A stretch of 64,000 nt of DNA from positions 2,046,001 through 2,110,000 of the forward strand of contig OZ241991.1 in NCBI GenBank assembly GCA_965204095.1. The letters run 5' to 3'. Source of the DNA: JAPPLB01 sp965204095 (lineage in GTDB: Bacteria > Acidobacteriota > Terriglobia > Bryobacterales > UBA6623). Each line of letters opens with the position of its first letter. Positions within the stretch are counted from its first letter, which is position 1. The notes under the pieces were generated by a model. The model ran no database searches. It saw only the letters and a program-made list of their open reading frames with translations, and had not been told where the DNA came from. This document shows, in pieces, positions 55,077 to 63,377 of the stretch. Both the position numbers and the translations under genes were made by a program.

Positions 55077-56153
55077 CGGCGCCGGTACTTTGCGGCCCTT
55101 CAGCCACCAGTCCAGGAAATGGTAGGCGCGCCAGCGCGTCTCATCCGGGAAGTCGTGTCCGGCGGTTGGATAGTAGGCGACGAGGCTGTCGCGCGCCCCG
55201 AAGATCCTGGTGTAGACAGGCAGCGCCGCGTCGACGCACTGCCGTACGCCGTAGACCGCGAAGTTGCCGTCGTTGATCGGCGCGTTGATGAATACCGGAC
55301 GGGGAGCGATGACCCCGAGAATTTCGGTGAAGTCGAACGGCACCTTGTCGGGGTCGTTGTCGTAAAGGTCGGCGATGCGCGGCATGTACTTGTCCTGACT
55401 CCAGCCCCGCAGATCTCCGTCATAGTACTGCGGAAACGAGTTGAAGCCGCAACTGGTCACCGCCACCTTCACACGCTCATCGAACGCCGCCAGGAAGAGC
55501 GAGTTGTGACCGCCGAGCGAGTGGCCGATCGCGCCGATCCGCTCAGGGTCGACCTCGTCCATCGACTGCAGCAGGTCAACAGCGCGCATGTGGTTGTAGA
55601 CAGCCTTCATGGTGGTGCTGACGTATCCCAAATCGTAGGGACTCGTCTGCGGCTCGCCCATGTAGGGATAATCAGGCGCGATCGTGACGTAGCCGCGTTC
55701 GGCGAGCTCGAGCGCCGAGGCCCGGCGCGGACGTCCGCCCACGCCCGCCACGATCCCCTTGCCGAACCTGGTCGACGTCGGGTGCGGCACAACCATGGCC
55801 GGCATCGGCTCCTTACGATTCTTCGGAATGAACAGGTAGGCATTGACGCGGTCGGCCTTCTTGGCCTGATACGTGATCTTGCGGCGAATCACGTCGCGCC
55901 AGTCGTCTTCCCGGATCACCTTGACGTCGAGGGGAGGTTTGGGCTCGTCGGGCACAGGCCCCATCACGAGCTGCATGTTCTCGAGGATGTGCCGGCGCCG
56001 CTTTTGCCAGTCTTTCAGCGTTCGAACTTCGCGCCTCTCGCCGTTCGCATCGAGGTAGTGCAGCAGGTTGAACTTGTCGTGATAGAAAGGCGGGTCGGCC
56101 GCCGTTGCGGCAACACCGAAGAGCAGGATGAGAACACAACAGGCTCGTTTCAT
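55074..56153 (-). CDS. Secreted alpha/beta hydrolase, acetyl-xylan-esterase-like
   Basis: 359 residues from the ATG at 56153; the upstream in-frame extension translates repeat sequence. Signal peptide MKRACCVLILLFGVAATAA. The nucleophile elbow is GHSLGG; the acid is probably Asp in NDGN and the base His in TAGHDFP. The pattern RGYVTIAPDYPYMGEP and MRAVDLLQSMDEVDPERIGAIGHSLGGHNS fits the dienelactone-hydrolase/acetyl xylan esterase group. It probably removes acyl groups from polysaccharides or related esters. The stop codon TAG is formed at the junction with a TIR fragment. Confidence 0.85.
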   Translation of the reverse strand: MKRACCVLILLFGVAATAADPPFYHDKFNLLHYLDANGERREVRTLKDWQKRRRHILENMQLVMGPVPDEPKPPLDVKVIREDDWRDVIRRKITYQAKKADRVNAYLFIPKNRKEPMPAMVVPHPTSTRFGKGIVAGVGGRPRRASALELAERGYVTIAPDYPYMGEPQTSPYDLGYVSTTMKAVYNHMRAVDLLQSMDEVDPERIGAIGHSLGGHNSLFLAAFDERVKVAVTSCGFNSFPQYYDGDLRGWSQDKYMPRIADLYDNDPDKVPFDFTEILGVIAPRPVFINAPINDGNFAVYGVRQCVDAALPVYTRIFGARDSLVAYYPTAGHDFPDETRWRAYHFLDWWLKGRKVPAP

Positions 56154-56222
56154 GCAGGCCGAGTATGGCAAGAAAGCCGGGGCCTTTGCAAGGTGCGACC
56201 GGACCGGGCCGCCTGCTTGAGG

Positions 56223-56388
56223 AAAAGGCTGTGATTCGTGTTTCGTGTCTCTTGAAAACCTCAAAAGCAGTGGATTGTGGATAGTTTTTAGTTGTTAGTG
56301 AAAAACCTTAAAGGCCACGGTTCGCGCGCCTCGTCCTGACGGCCCCCGCACGCAGTTCGCCCCGCCACTTGGCGAGACATGCCGGCTA
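56223..56388 (-). repeat. Truncated TIR repeat overlapping the ychF stop, copy L9
   Basis: A heptad trace (56231-56255), GAAAAACCTTAAAGGCC, the GC-rich module and right end TTGGCGAGACATGCCGGCTA. The terminal CTA (56386-56388) is the complement of the ychF stop codon, so the insertion boundary coincides with the end of the gene. Confidence 0.75.
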
Positions 56389-57459
56389 CCCGTGGCGGAT
56401 GAGCAGCACGTCCCCTTCCTGGACCACGTACTCCTTGCCTTCGAGCCGCAATTCCCCATGCGCACGAGCGCCGGCATAGCCGTTTCGTTCGACCAGCTTC
56501 CTCCACGGGATAACCTCCGCTCGAATGAACTTCTTCTCGAAGTCCGTGTGGACAACGCCCGCGGCTTTCACCGCCGGGGTGTTCCTGGGGATCGTCCAGG
56601 CTCTCACCTCGGTCTCACTCGCCGTCAGGAAGGACATCAGACCCAACAATGAGTACGTCGCCTGAACGAGACGTTCAAGGCCAGACTGTTTCAGACCATA
56701 GCTCGTCCTATATTCGCGCGCCTCTTCGGCAGGCAGTTCCGCGATCTCGGCCTCGATACCGCCGCACACCGCGGTCACCGCGACGTTCGGTCGAGAGCCC
56801 AGCCACTGCTCTTCGTACTGTTTCTCGACCTCCTCGAGCCGATCCGCCTGCGACTCGCCAAGATTCAGAACCAACAACATCGGTTTCGCCGAGAGGAACT
56901 GAAAGCCCCGCATTCGCTTCTCGTCTTCAGCGCTGAGGGCAAGCTCGCGCAAGGGCCGCTCGGCCTCGAGAGCCTCCTTGCATCGAAGAAGGAGGCCGCG
57001 TTCGAGGCTCAGATCCGGATTTTTCATCCGGCCCAAGTCTTTCTCGACCCGTTCCAGACGTTTCTCGACGACGACGAGGTCGTTCAGCAGCAACTCCAAC
57101 TCGAGGTTCCGCCAATCGCGTTTCGCGTCCAGAGCGCCCTCGACGTGCATCACGGTGTCTTCCTCGAAGAGCCGTAGAACATGCAGGAAGGCGTCCGCCA
57201 GACGCAAGGCGCCGATGTAGCCGGCGTCCGCCAGACTCTCCTTGGAGAGAGCAGGCATGTCGACGTACTCGACCGTTGCGTGAGTCAGCCTGGAGGGCCG
57301 GAAAATCTCCGCCAAGCGTTGGAGGCGCGCATCGGGGACCGCCGCCATCCCGATCTGCACGGCCGCCGCTCCCATACGACCGGAATGCGCCTGTCCGGTC
57401 AGAATCGTAAAGAGGGATGTCTTGCCGACCTGAGGCAGGCCGATGATGGCGGTGCGCAA
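56386..57459 (-). CDS. ychF: YchF/Ola1-type GTPase/ATPase
   Basis: 357 residues starting at TTG, with GGGAG five bases upstream; no ATG fits. P-loop GLPQVGKTSL lies where YchF usually has GLPNVGKST. The switch/G3 region reads VEYVDMPAL. The alpha-helical insertion (about 110-200) and the C-terminal TGS domain (about 270-357: TASETEVRAWTIPRNTPAVKAAGVVHTD, KEYVVQEGDVLLIR) are complete. YchF binds ribosomes and hydrolyses ATP. The last codons are followed by TAG supplied by a TIR repeat. Confidence 0.9.
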   Translation of the reverse strand: MRTAIIGLPQVGKTSLFTILTGQAHSGRMGAAAVQIGMAAVPDARLQRLAEIFRPSRLTHATVEYVDMPALSKESLADAGYIGALRLADAFLHVLRLFEEDTVMHVEGALDAKRDWRNLELELLLNDLVVVEKRLERVEKDLGRMKNPDLSLERGLLLRCKEALEAERPLRELALSAEDEKRMRGFQFLSAKPMLLVLNLGESQADRLEEVEKQYEEQWLGSRPNVAVTAVCGGIEAEIAELPAEEAREYRTSYGLKQSGLERLVQATYSLLGLMSFLTASETEVRAWTIPRNTPAVKAAGVVHTDFEKKFIRAEVIPWRKLVERNGYAGARAHGELRLEGKEYVVQEGDVLLIRHG

Positions 57460-57592
57460 ACCGGCTCCCTAGCAGCCCGCGGCAAAAGTCCCGCTACATT
57501 CAAGCGGCGATGCATCCCGGCTGAACTGCGTTACTCCTCGGTCGAATATGTCCAATATGCTCCCTCGTCGCGCCTTGTCAGCCGGGCGCAAC

Positions 57593-57633
57593 GCCGTTCT
57601 CGTTGCTACGCGTGCCGTTCTCGTTGCTACGCG
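57593..57633 (+). repeat. 21-bp tandem repeat, two units
   Basis: GCCGTTCTCGTTGCTACGCG occurs at 57593-57612 and again at 57614-57633. It lies between ychF and the moxR stop; no function is evident. Confidence 0.85.
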
Positions 57634-57651
57634 GGATTTCACCACGGACTG

Positions 57652-58620
57652 CTAGATCGGCACCGGAACGGAACGGAGGATTTCTTCCAGGATCTGCGAG
57701 CACTGTCCGGCAGGACGGGAGCCGGGACCCAGCCGAACATCAGGCACCAGGCGGTGAGCGAACACCGGCAGGACCAGGCGCTTGACGTGATCGGGAGTGG
57801 TATAGGTAAGCCCTTCCGTCAGCGCCAATGCCTGCGCGCCCCGAAAGAGCGCCATGGAGCCGCGCGGGCTGACGCCCAGCGCCAACTGCTCGTGCGCGCG
57901 GGTCTTCTCGACAATTTCCATCAGATAATCGACCACCCTCTCGTCCACTCGCACGTCATCCACCTGCCGCTGCATCTCGAGGACATCATCGCCGTCCGCA
58001 ACCGGGGTCAGTTCGATATTGTCCATGGAACCCTGCCGCTGCGAGCGGAGAATCTCGCGCTCGCTCGCAGCATCGGGATAGCCCATCTCGATGCGCAACA
58101 AAAAACGGTCCAGTTGGGATTCCGGCAACGGGTAGGTTCCGTGATATTCGGACGGGTTCTGGGTCGCGATCACCATAAAGGGGTCCGGCAGGGGATAGGA
58201 GTTGCCTTCGATCGTGACCTGGCGCTCGTTCATGGCCTCGAGCAGAGCGGACTGCGTTTTAGGGGTCGTCCGGTTGATCTCGTCGGCCAGCAGGAAATTG
58301 GTAAAGATCGGACCCGGCTTGAACTCGAAATCCTGGCGGGTGTTGTTGTAGACCGTAACACCGACCACGTCGGCCGGCAGCATGTCGCTGGTGAACTGGA
58401 TGCGCTGAAACTGGCTGTCGAGGCTGCGCGCCAAGGTGTGAGCCAAGGTCGTCTTGCCCACACCCGGGACGTCTTCAATCAACAAATGTCCACGAGCCAA
58501 CAGGCACGCGACCGCCAGCCGCACGGCCTCCGGTTTGCCCCGAATCACCCGCGTCACGGACGCTTCCAGCGACGCGACGCGCTCAATCAGGCCGGTCGTC
58601 ACGACAGCTCCCGCGGACAT
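57652..58620 (-). CDS. MoxR-family AAA+ ATPase
   Basis: 322 residues. Walker A EDVPGVGKTTLAHTLA, Walker B FLLADEINRTTPKTQSALLEAM, sensor 1 VIATQNP and the MoxR-specific SQLDRFLLRI are all present. MoxR ATPases act as chaperones for metal insertion or assembly of large complexes and usually neighbour DUF58/VWA and transglutaminase-like genes. Neither is adjacent here: ychF lies downstream, and upstream is only repeat sequence, so a partner operon may have been separated by repeat activity (inference). Confidence 0.9.
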   Translation of the reverse strand: MSAGAVVTTGLIERVASLEASVTRVIRGKPEAVRLAVACLLARGHLLIEDVPGVGKTTLAHTLARSLDSQFQRIQFTSDMLPADVVGVTVYNNTRQDFEFKPGPIFTNFLLADEINRTTPKTQSALLEAMNERQVTIEGNSYPLPDPFMVIATQNPSEYHGTYPLPESQLDRFLLRIEMGYPDAASEREILRSQRQGSMDNIELTPVADGDDVLEMQRQVDDVRVDERVVDYLMEIVEKTRAHEQLALGVSPRGSMALFRGAQALALTEGLTYTTPDHVKRLVLPVFAHRLVPDVRLGPGSRPAGQCSQILEEILRSVPVPI

Positions 58621-58654
58621 CCTCTACATGATAGACGAAACCCTCATTTGCTCC

Positions 58655-59040
58655 AGCCTGCATTTCTCACCACCCGACGGTCGAAGCACACGAAAAAAGC
58701 CGTGATTCGTGTTTCGTGATTCGTGTTTCGTGAAAAACCGGTTGGCCGGGCTTGGGGTTGCTCAACCAGGGAACGCCGACGGGCAGGGAGAGGGGGAAAG
58801 GCAGCGGCTCGTAAAGAGCCGTGATTCGTGTCTCGGGAACAACCGTAAAGGCCGTGTTTCGTGATTCGTAAAACCATTGACCGGGGGTTGGTTCAACCCA
58901 GGAAGAAATCTCTGACGGCCGGTGAACCGTTAAGGTCGTGCATGGTGTCTCTTGTTCCGCGACCCGAGGGTCGGAAGAGGCGATATGGCCGACGCGCCTT
59001 GGCGCGCCAAGCGGCCCGCACCTCGTCCTGGCGGCGCCCT
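58655..59040 (-). repeat. Enlarged, partly duplicated long TIR repeat, copy L10
   Basis: The left end AGCCTGCATTTCTCACCAC and TCGAAGCACACGAAAA lead into a heptad array. Then comes an extra block (about 58735-58815), a second heptad array (about 58817-58872), the TTGGTTCAACCCAGGAAGAAA module and a truncated GC-rich module. The right TIR is absent. It starts about 35 bases upstream of moxR. Confidence 0.7.
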
Positions 59041-59085
59041 TGCAATGCATCGTTAGAATGAAGCGCTCCGCCGAGGAGTGCGGCT

Positions 59086-59290
59086 AACCTGCCTTTCTCA
59101 CCACCCGACTACCGAAGCACGCGATACGACCGCCATGACTTCGTTGCGCTTGCTTGCCGTGCTCAACGTACGGTTCAAGTACGCCTGCGCGCGCCAAGCG
59201 GCTCGCGCCTTTTTCCTCCGCCCGGCTTGCGCCTAGTCCTGACGGCCCCCTCACGCACTTCGCCTCGCCACGTGGTGAGAAAGGCAGGCT
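59086..59290. repeat. Short TIR repeat with 24-bp insert, copy S5
   Basis: Ends AACCTGCCTTTCTCACCAC and GTGGTGAGAAAGGCAGGCT, with TA at both edges; same length and insert as copy S2. The right end lies 4 bases before the VTT gene start, and its GAGAAAGG is the nearest purine-rich stretch to that ATG. Confidence 0.88.
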
Positions 59291-59294
59291 AATA

Positions 59295-59933
59295 ATGCCC
59301 ATGAGTCCGACATTGCGATGGTCACTGCTCAGTCTGGGTTTACTACTGTTGATCATTGCGCCCTTCGTGATCTTCGAAGAGCGGATTACGAGCTGGAGCG
59401 AGGCGATCATCGATGAGCAGAGTTCACCTATGGCGGCGTCCGCCGTGATCGTCGGGTTGTTGGCCGTGGACATCCTGTTGCCCATTCCATCGAGCTTTGT
59501 GGCTACGGCTTCCGGCTACCTGCTCGGGCTGATGTACGGAACCGCGGCGACCTGGTCGGGCCTGATGGCCGGAGTCCTGGCAGGCTACGTGCTCGGATCG
59601 CGCTTTGGCCGCGCCGCGGCGCTGCGGTTCATGGGCGAGGCCGAGTTGGAACGCGCCGCCGCATTCCGTAAACGGTTCGGTGACTGGATGATCGTCATGC
59701 TCCGGGCTGTCCCGGTTCTGGCCGAAGCCTCCGTCGTTTTGGCAGGTTTGAGTGAAATGCCGATCCGCCGCTTCCTGATATTGACGGGGCTTGCGAACCT
59801 GGGGATTGCGGCAACATACGCGTCCGTCGGCGCATTCGCCGTGGAGGCCGACTCGTTCCTGTTGGCGTTCGCGGGTTCGATTCTACTGCCCGGGCTGGCC
59901 ATGCTGTCGGCACGCCTGTTTCGACGGATATAG
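59295..59933 (+). CDS. VTT-domain (TVP38/TMEM64, DedA-like) membrane protein
   Basis: 212 residues from the ATG at 59295. Hydrophobic segments lie at about 8-27, 45-70, 78-105, 130-160 and 180-205. The VTT pattern is recognisable: PIPSSFVATASGYLLG, then GLMAGVLAGYVLGSRFG and RAVPVLAEASVVLAGLSEMP. DedA/VTT proteins move or scramble membrane lipids such as undecaprenyl phosphate, though this member is untested. Both gene ends touch TIR repeats: the leader is the right end of S5, and the stop TAG is the junction with the next repeat. Confidence 0.82.
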   Translation: MPMSPTLRWSLLSLGLLLLIIAPFVIFEERITSWSEAIIDEQSSPMAASAVIVGLLAVDILLPIPSSFVATASGYLLGLMYGTAATWSGLMAGVLAGYVLGSRFGRAAALRFMGEAELERAAAFRKRFGDWMIVMLRAVPVLAEASVVLAGLSEMPIRRFLILTGLANLGIAATYASVGAFAVEADSFLLAFAGSILLPGLAMLSARLFRRI

Positions 59934-60220
59934 CCTGCATTTCTCACCACCCGACGGTCGAAGCACGCGAGAAAAGCCGTGATTCGTGTTTCGTGTTTCG
60001 TGAAAACCATGGGCGGGGGCCTGGTTCGCTCCAAGAAGAAATCTCTGATAGCCAGTGAACCATAAAGGCCGTGTTTCGCGTCTCTTGTTACGTGACCCGA
60101 GGGCAAGAGGAGGCAATATGACCGCTCCGCCTGCGCGTGCCTTTTTCCTCCGCCCGGCTCGTGTTTCGTGCTGCCGGCCTCTCACTCGCTTCGCCTTCGC
60201 AGATGATGAGAGAGGCAGTC
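59932..60220 (-). repeat. Long TIR repeat, diverged right end, copy L11
   Basis: The left end AGCCTGCATTTCTCACCAC begins at the VTT stop codon. A heptad array (59975-60005), CTGGTTCGCTCCAAGAAGAA, the TTTTTCCTCCGCCCGGCTCG block and a decayed right end GATGATGAGAGAGGCAGTC follow. The remaining 130 bases to the next gene show nothing recognisable. Confidence 0.8.
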
Positions 60221-60350
60221 CGGCATGTGTTTCGGATAGCGGCATTTACGGCATGTGCAGGAGTCCGGCTGCCGGGGGCCGCCACGGTCAATCAGCGTCC
60301 AGACGGCCAAGGCCCTTTGTTAGAATGAGTCTCGCGCGGCCGCGCCTCAC

Positions 60351-61121
60351 ATGCCCTCCTCCTACAAGATCCCTGTCGGCACCCTGGTAGCGCAATGCCA
60401 CTCGCAGATGGTGCCCATCAACAAATCGTTCAGTTACTTCACTGCGATGCCCGTGGATGAAGGCGATCTTCGACGCTGGCTCTTCGATCCCATCGCCGCG
60501 GTGCCGCCCAAGGTCGGCGAGGTATTGCCGCGGCTTCGTTTTGTGCTGGTGCCTTATCTCGAAGGCTCAATCAGCGAAAAGAAACCTGCCAAAACGAGAC
60601 GGCCAGCGAGCGCTTCCCGGAGTGAGATGGTCGCCTTCCGCCGGCCGGAGGCCAAGAGACAACTGCTGGCCCACTATCTGAACGAAGCCGACAACACCTT
60701 CCTGTTCCTCGCGGTCGAGAATCAGGACCTGGCAGACTACCACTACGTTCTTTTCAACGGCTTGGCCAACCTGATTACCGCCGGACTTGAGGACGAACTA
60801 CGCGAACGCTTCTACGCCCTGATCCGTGAAGAACTGGAAAGCGAAACACACGGCGAAGTCGACGAGGGAAGCTGGGTTCTCAAAGAAGACCTGCTGCAAC
60901 GGGGGCTCGACCCGAAACGCAATTCGAAGACGGTGCGGGCCTATCTGCGGCAAGCGATGACCGACACTCTGACTTTCTATTTGCACGGGCTGTGCTGCGA
61001 TATCGACATCGCGGCGGGGCCGCGTCAGTTGGCAAGCCGTCCACTGCGGCGGCGGCTCGAGCTTCTCAGAGAACTGCTTCCACCACCCAAAGGCTTCGCG
61101 CTCTTTCCTGAAGAGCTTTAG
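60351..61121 (+). CDS. Hypothetical protein, 256 aa
   Basis: I do not recognise the family. The protein is soluble, basic in the middle (KKPAKTRRPASASRSE, about 77-92) and otherwise mixed. Blocks such as NTFLFLAVENQDLADYHYVLFNGLANLI and RAYLRQAMTDTLTFYLHGLCCDIDI suggest an ordered alpha-helical fold. Codon use fits the neighbours, and it is followed 20 bases later by the epimerase gene, so it is probably the first gene of that run. No signal peptide or catalytic motif is visible. Confidence 0.65.
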   Translation: MPSSYKIPVGTLVAQCHSQMVPINKSFSYFTAMPVDEGDLRRWLFDPIAAVPPKVGEVLPRLRFVLVPYLEGSISEKKPAKTRRPASASRSEMVAFRRPEAKRQLLAHYLNEADNTFLFLAVENQDLADYHYVLFNGLANLITAGLEDELRERFYALIREELESETHGEVDEGSWVLKEDLLQRGLDPKRNSKTVRAYLRQAMTDTLTFYLHGLCCDIDIAAGPRQLASRPLRRRLELLRELLPPPKGFALFPEEL

Positions 61122-61141
61122 CCGGACTTCGCACTGCGTCC

Positions 61142-62191
61142 ATGCCGGCCACCTCCCCAACAGGGTCATCCGTCATCGAAACGGAAGATGAACTCGAAGA
61201 AGTCCTGTCGCGTCCCAGCTCAGCGGACGCGGCGGCGATGGCGGCGCTGGAGGGCGATCTACTCATCCTGGGCGTTTCCGGCAAGATGGGACCGAGCCTG
61301 ATTCGCCTGGCGCGGCGCGCGTGCGAGAAAGCGGGCGTGAGCAAGAGGATCATCGGAGTTGCCCGTTTTTCGAATCCGGGCAGCCGCGAGCCACTGGAAA
61401 AAGAGGGAGTTGAAACGGTAGCCTGCGATCTACTCGACCGCGCGGCCGTGGACAAGCTGCCGGATTGCCGCAACGTGCTGTTCATGGCCGGGCAGAAATT
61501 CGGAACGCAGGACAATCAACCACTCACCTGGGCCATCAACTCGCATGCGCCGGGTATCGTAGCCGATCGGTTTAGCGACTCGCGCATCGTGAGCTTCTCG
61601 ACCGGAAACGTCTACCCGTTCACGCCCGTTGCGAGCGGCGGGCCGGTGGAGTCGCACCCGACGGGGCCGATCGGCGAGTATGCACAGTCGGCCCTGGCCC
61701 GTGAACGTATCTTTCAGTACTTCAGCAATTACAACGGCACGGCCGTCACGATCCTGAGGCTCAACTACGCCATCGACCTGCGCTACGGCGTGCTGCACGA
61801 CATTGCCGAGAAAGTGCTTGCCCGCAAGCCGGTTTCACTGGCGATGGGCCATGTCAACATCATCTGGCAACGGGATGCGAATTCCGCAGCGCTCCGTTCG
61901 TTCGCGCATTGCTCCTCACCGGCCCTTGTGCTCAACCTGACCGGGTCCGCAACGCTTTCGACGCGCCGGCTGGCAGAGCAGTTCGGCGAATACTGGGACA
62001 TCGAGCCGGTTTTCGAAGGCGAAGAAAGCGAGACGGCGCTGCTCAGCAATGCCGCCCGCTGCCGGGAGCTGCTCGATCCCGAGACCGTCCCGGTCGAGCA
62101 GATGATCACGTGGACCGCGCATTGGGTCGAACACGGCGGCCGCAGCCTGGGCAAGCCGACTCACTTCGAGGAGCGTCAAGGATCTTTCTAG
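61142..62191 (+). CDS. NAD(P)-dependent epimerase/dehydratase-like protein (extended SDR)
   Basis: 349 residues. The Rossmann motif is GVSGKMG (GxxGxxG) at about 44-50 after a 40-residue extension. The region CRNVLFMAGQKFG, FSTGNVYPF and GEYAQSALARERIF parallels the NAG, STGxVY and YxxxK segments of SDR epimerases, but the catalytic Lys after Tyr is replaced (YAQSA), so typical redox catalysis may be impaired. The gene is followed 9 bases later by a DHDPS-like gene, suggesting a two-step pathway on a keto-sugar or keto-acid (inference). Confidence 0.82.
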   Translation: MPATSPTGSSVIETEDELEEVLSRPSSADAAAMAALEGDLLILGVSGKMGPSLIRLARRACEKAGVSKRIIGVARFSNPGSREPLEKEGVETVACDLLDRAAVDKLPDCRNVLFMAGQKFGTQDNQPLTWAINSHAPGIVADRFSDSRIVSFSTGNVYPFTPVASGGPVESHPTGPIGEYAQSALARERIFQYFSNYNGTAVTILRLNYAIDLRYGVLHDIAEKVLARKPVSLAMGHVNIIWQRDANSAALRSFAHCSSPALVLNLTGSATLSTRRLAEQFGEYWDIEPVFEGEESETALLSNAARCRELLDPETVPVEQMITWTAHWVEHGGRSLGKPTHFEERQGSF

Positions 62192-62200
62192 GCGTTCCTC

Positions 62201-63280
62201 ATGACGAACCCGCCCATGCCGCCAGCAGCCGTACTTCAGCGACTCCGCAAGGGGTGCGTCATCCCGGCCCATCCGCTTGCACTCAACCAGCAGCGCAAGC
62301 TGGACGAACGCCGGCAGCGGGCCCTCACCCGCTACTACATGGCGGCCGGGTCGGGAGGCATCGCGATCGGCGTCCACACAACACAATTCGAGATCCGCGA
62401 ACCCGAAACAGGCTTATTCCGACCGGTGCTCGAGCTGACAGCCGAGACGATGCGCGGCGAGGAGCCCAAATACGAAGCGGGATTCATTCGAGTCGCCGGC
62501 GTTTGCGGTCAGACCCGGCAAGCTGTCGCCGAAGCCCGGACCGCGTCGGACTTCGGATACCATGCCGGGCTGCTGAGCCTCGGCGCCATGGCGGCGGCGA
62601 GCGTCGACCAGCTCATCGCTCATGCGCAAGCGGTGGCAGAAGTCATTCCCGTGTTCGGCTTCTACCTGCAACCTTCGGTGGGAGGCCGCATTCTACCCTA
62701 CGCGTTCTGGCGGCGCTTCGCCGAGATCGAAAACGTGGTGGCGATCAAGATCGCACCATTCAACCGTTATCAGACGCTGGATGTCGTGCGAGCCGTGAAG
62801 GAGGCGGGCCGAGCGCAGGACATTGCTCTCTATACCGGCAATGACGACGCGATTATCGCCGACCTGCTGACCAACTACCGGTTGTCGCAAGATCAGAGCG
62901 CCACTGGAATACGCATTGTCGGAGGCCTGCTCGGTCATTGGGCGTTCTGGACGCGGCAGGCAGTCCTGCAATTGCAGGAGTGCCACCGTCTGGCGGCCGA
63001 ACCACAGGTGTCCATCCCACAACGGATGTTGACCATGGGGGCGCAGATCACCGACGCCAACGCTGCGGCCTTCGACCCGCAACATCAGTTCGCCGGCTGC
63101 ATTCCGGGCATCCACGAGCTTCTGCGCCGTCAAGGCCTGCTGGAGGGCCGATGGTGCCTGAATCCCAAGGAAACACTCTCGCCGGGACAGCTCGACGAGA
63201 TCGACCGGGTTCACAAAGCCTATCCGCACCTGAATGACGACACCTTTGTCGCGCAGCACCTGGACGACTGGTTGAAGTAA
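62201..63280 (+). CDS. Dihydrodipicolinate synthase (DapA)-family protein
   Basis: 359 residues, longer than DapA (about 290). The TIM-barrel class I aldolase pattern is seen: GSGGIAIGVHTTQ near the start, HAGLLSLGAMA, and VVAIKIAPF with the Schiff-base Lys. The usual YNVP segment before it reads FYLQPSVGG, so the Tyr that assists catalysis is shifted. A late block FWTRQAVLQLQECHRL is typical of the family. Members catalyse aldol or retro-aldol reactions of 2-oxo acids; this one is probably not the lysine-pathway enzyme. Paired with the epimerase-like gene. Confidence 0.85.
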   Translation: MTNPPMPPAAVLQRLRKGCVIPAHPLALNQQRKLDERRQRALTRYYMAAGSGGIAIGVHTTQFEIREPETGLFRPVLELTAETMRGEEPKYEAGFIRVAGVCGQTRQAVAEARTASDFGYHAGLLSLGAMAAASVDQLIAHAQAVAEVIPVFGFYLQPSVGGRILPYAFWRRFAEIENVVAIKIAPFNRYQTLDVVRAVKEAGRAQDIALYTGNDDAIIADLLTNYRLSQDQSATGIRIVGGLLGHWAFWTRQAVLQLQECHRLAAEPQVSIPQRMLTMGAQITDANAAAFDPQHQFAGCIPGIHELLRRQGLLEGRWCLNPKETLSPGQLDEIDRVHKAYPHLNDDTFVAQHLDDWLK

Positions 63281-63302
63281 TTTTTTTCCAGCGGGATCTC
63301 GG

Positions 63303-63377
63303 ATGGAAAGCCACCCGTACCTCGTCCTGGGAGATCTGACATGGAAACCCGGCCGTACTTCATCCTGGGAGATCTGA
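63303..63377 (+). other. Short duplicated decoy of the next gene's start
   Basis: A 24-codon frame MESHPYLVLGDL... whose first 12 codons repeat the start of the following gene (METRPYFILGDL). It overlaps that gene in another frame and ends at 63377. It results from an approximately 38-bp imperfect tandem duplication. It may be a vestige or an upstream reading frame. Confidence 0.5.

Noticed and set aside
26239..60220. TIR elements as structured regulatory RNAs (REP-like) rather than mobile DNA
   Set aside because: Not excluded as a secondary role, but the clean split of vapC, TA flanks and truncated or nested copies favour transposition as their origin.
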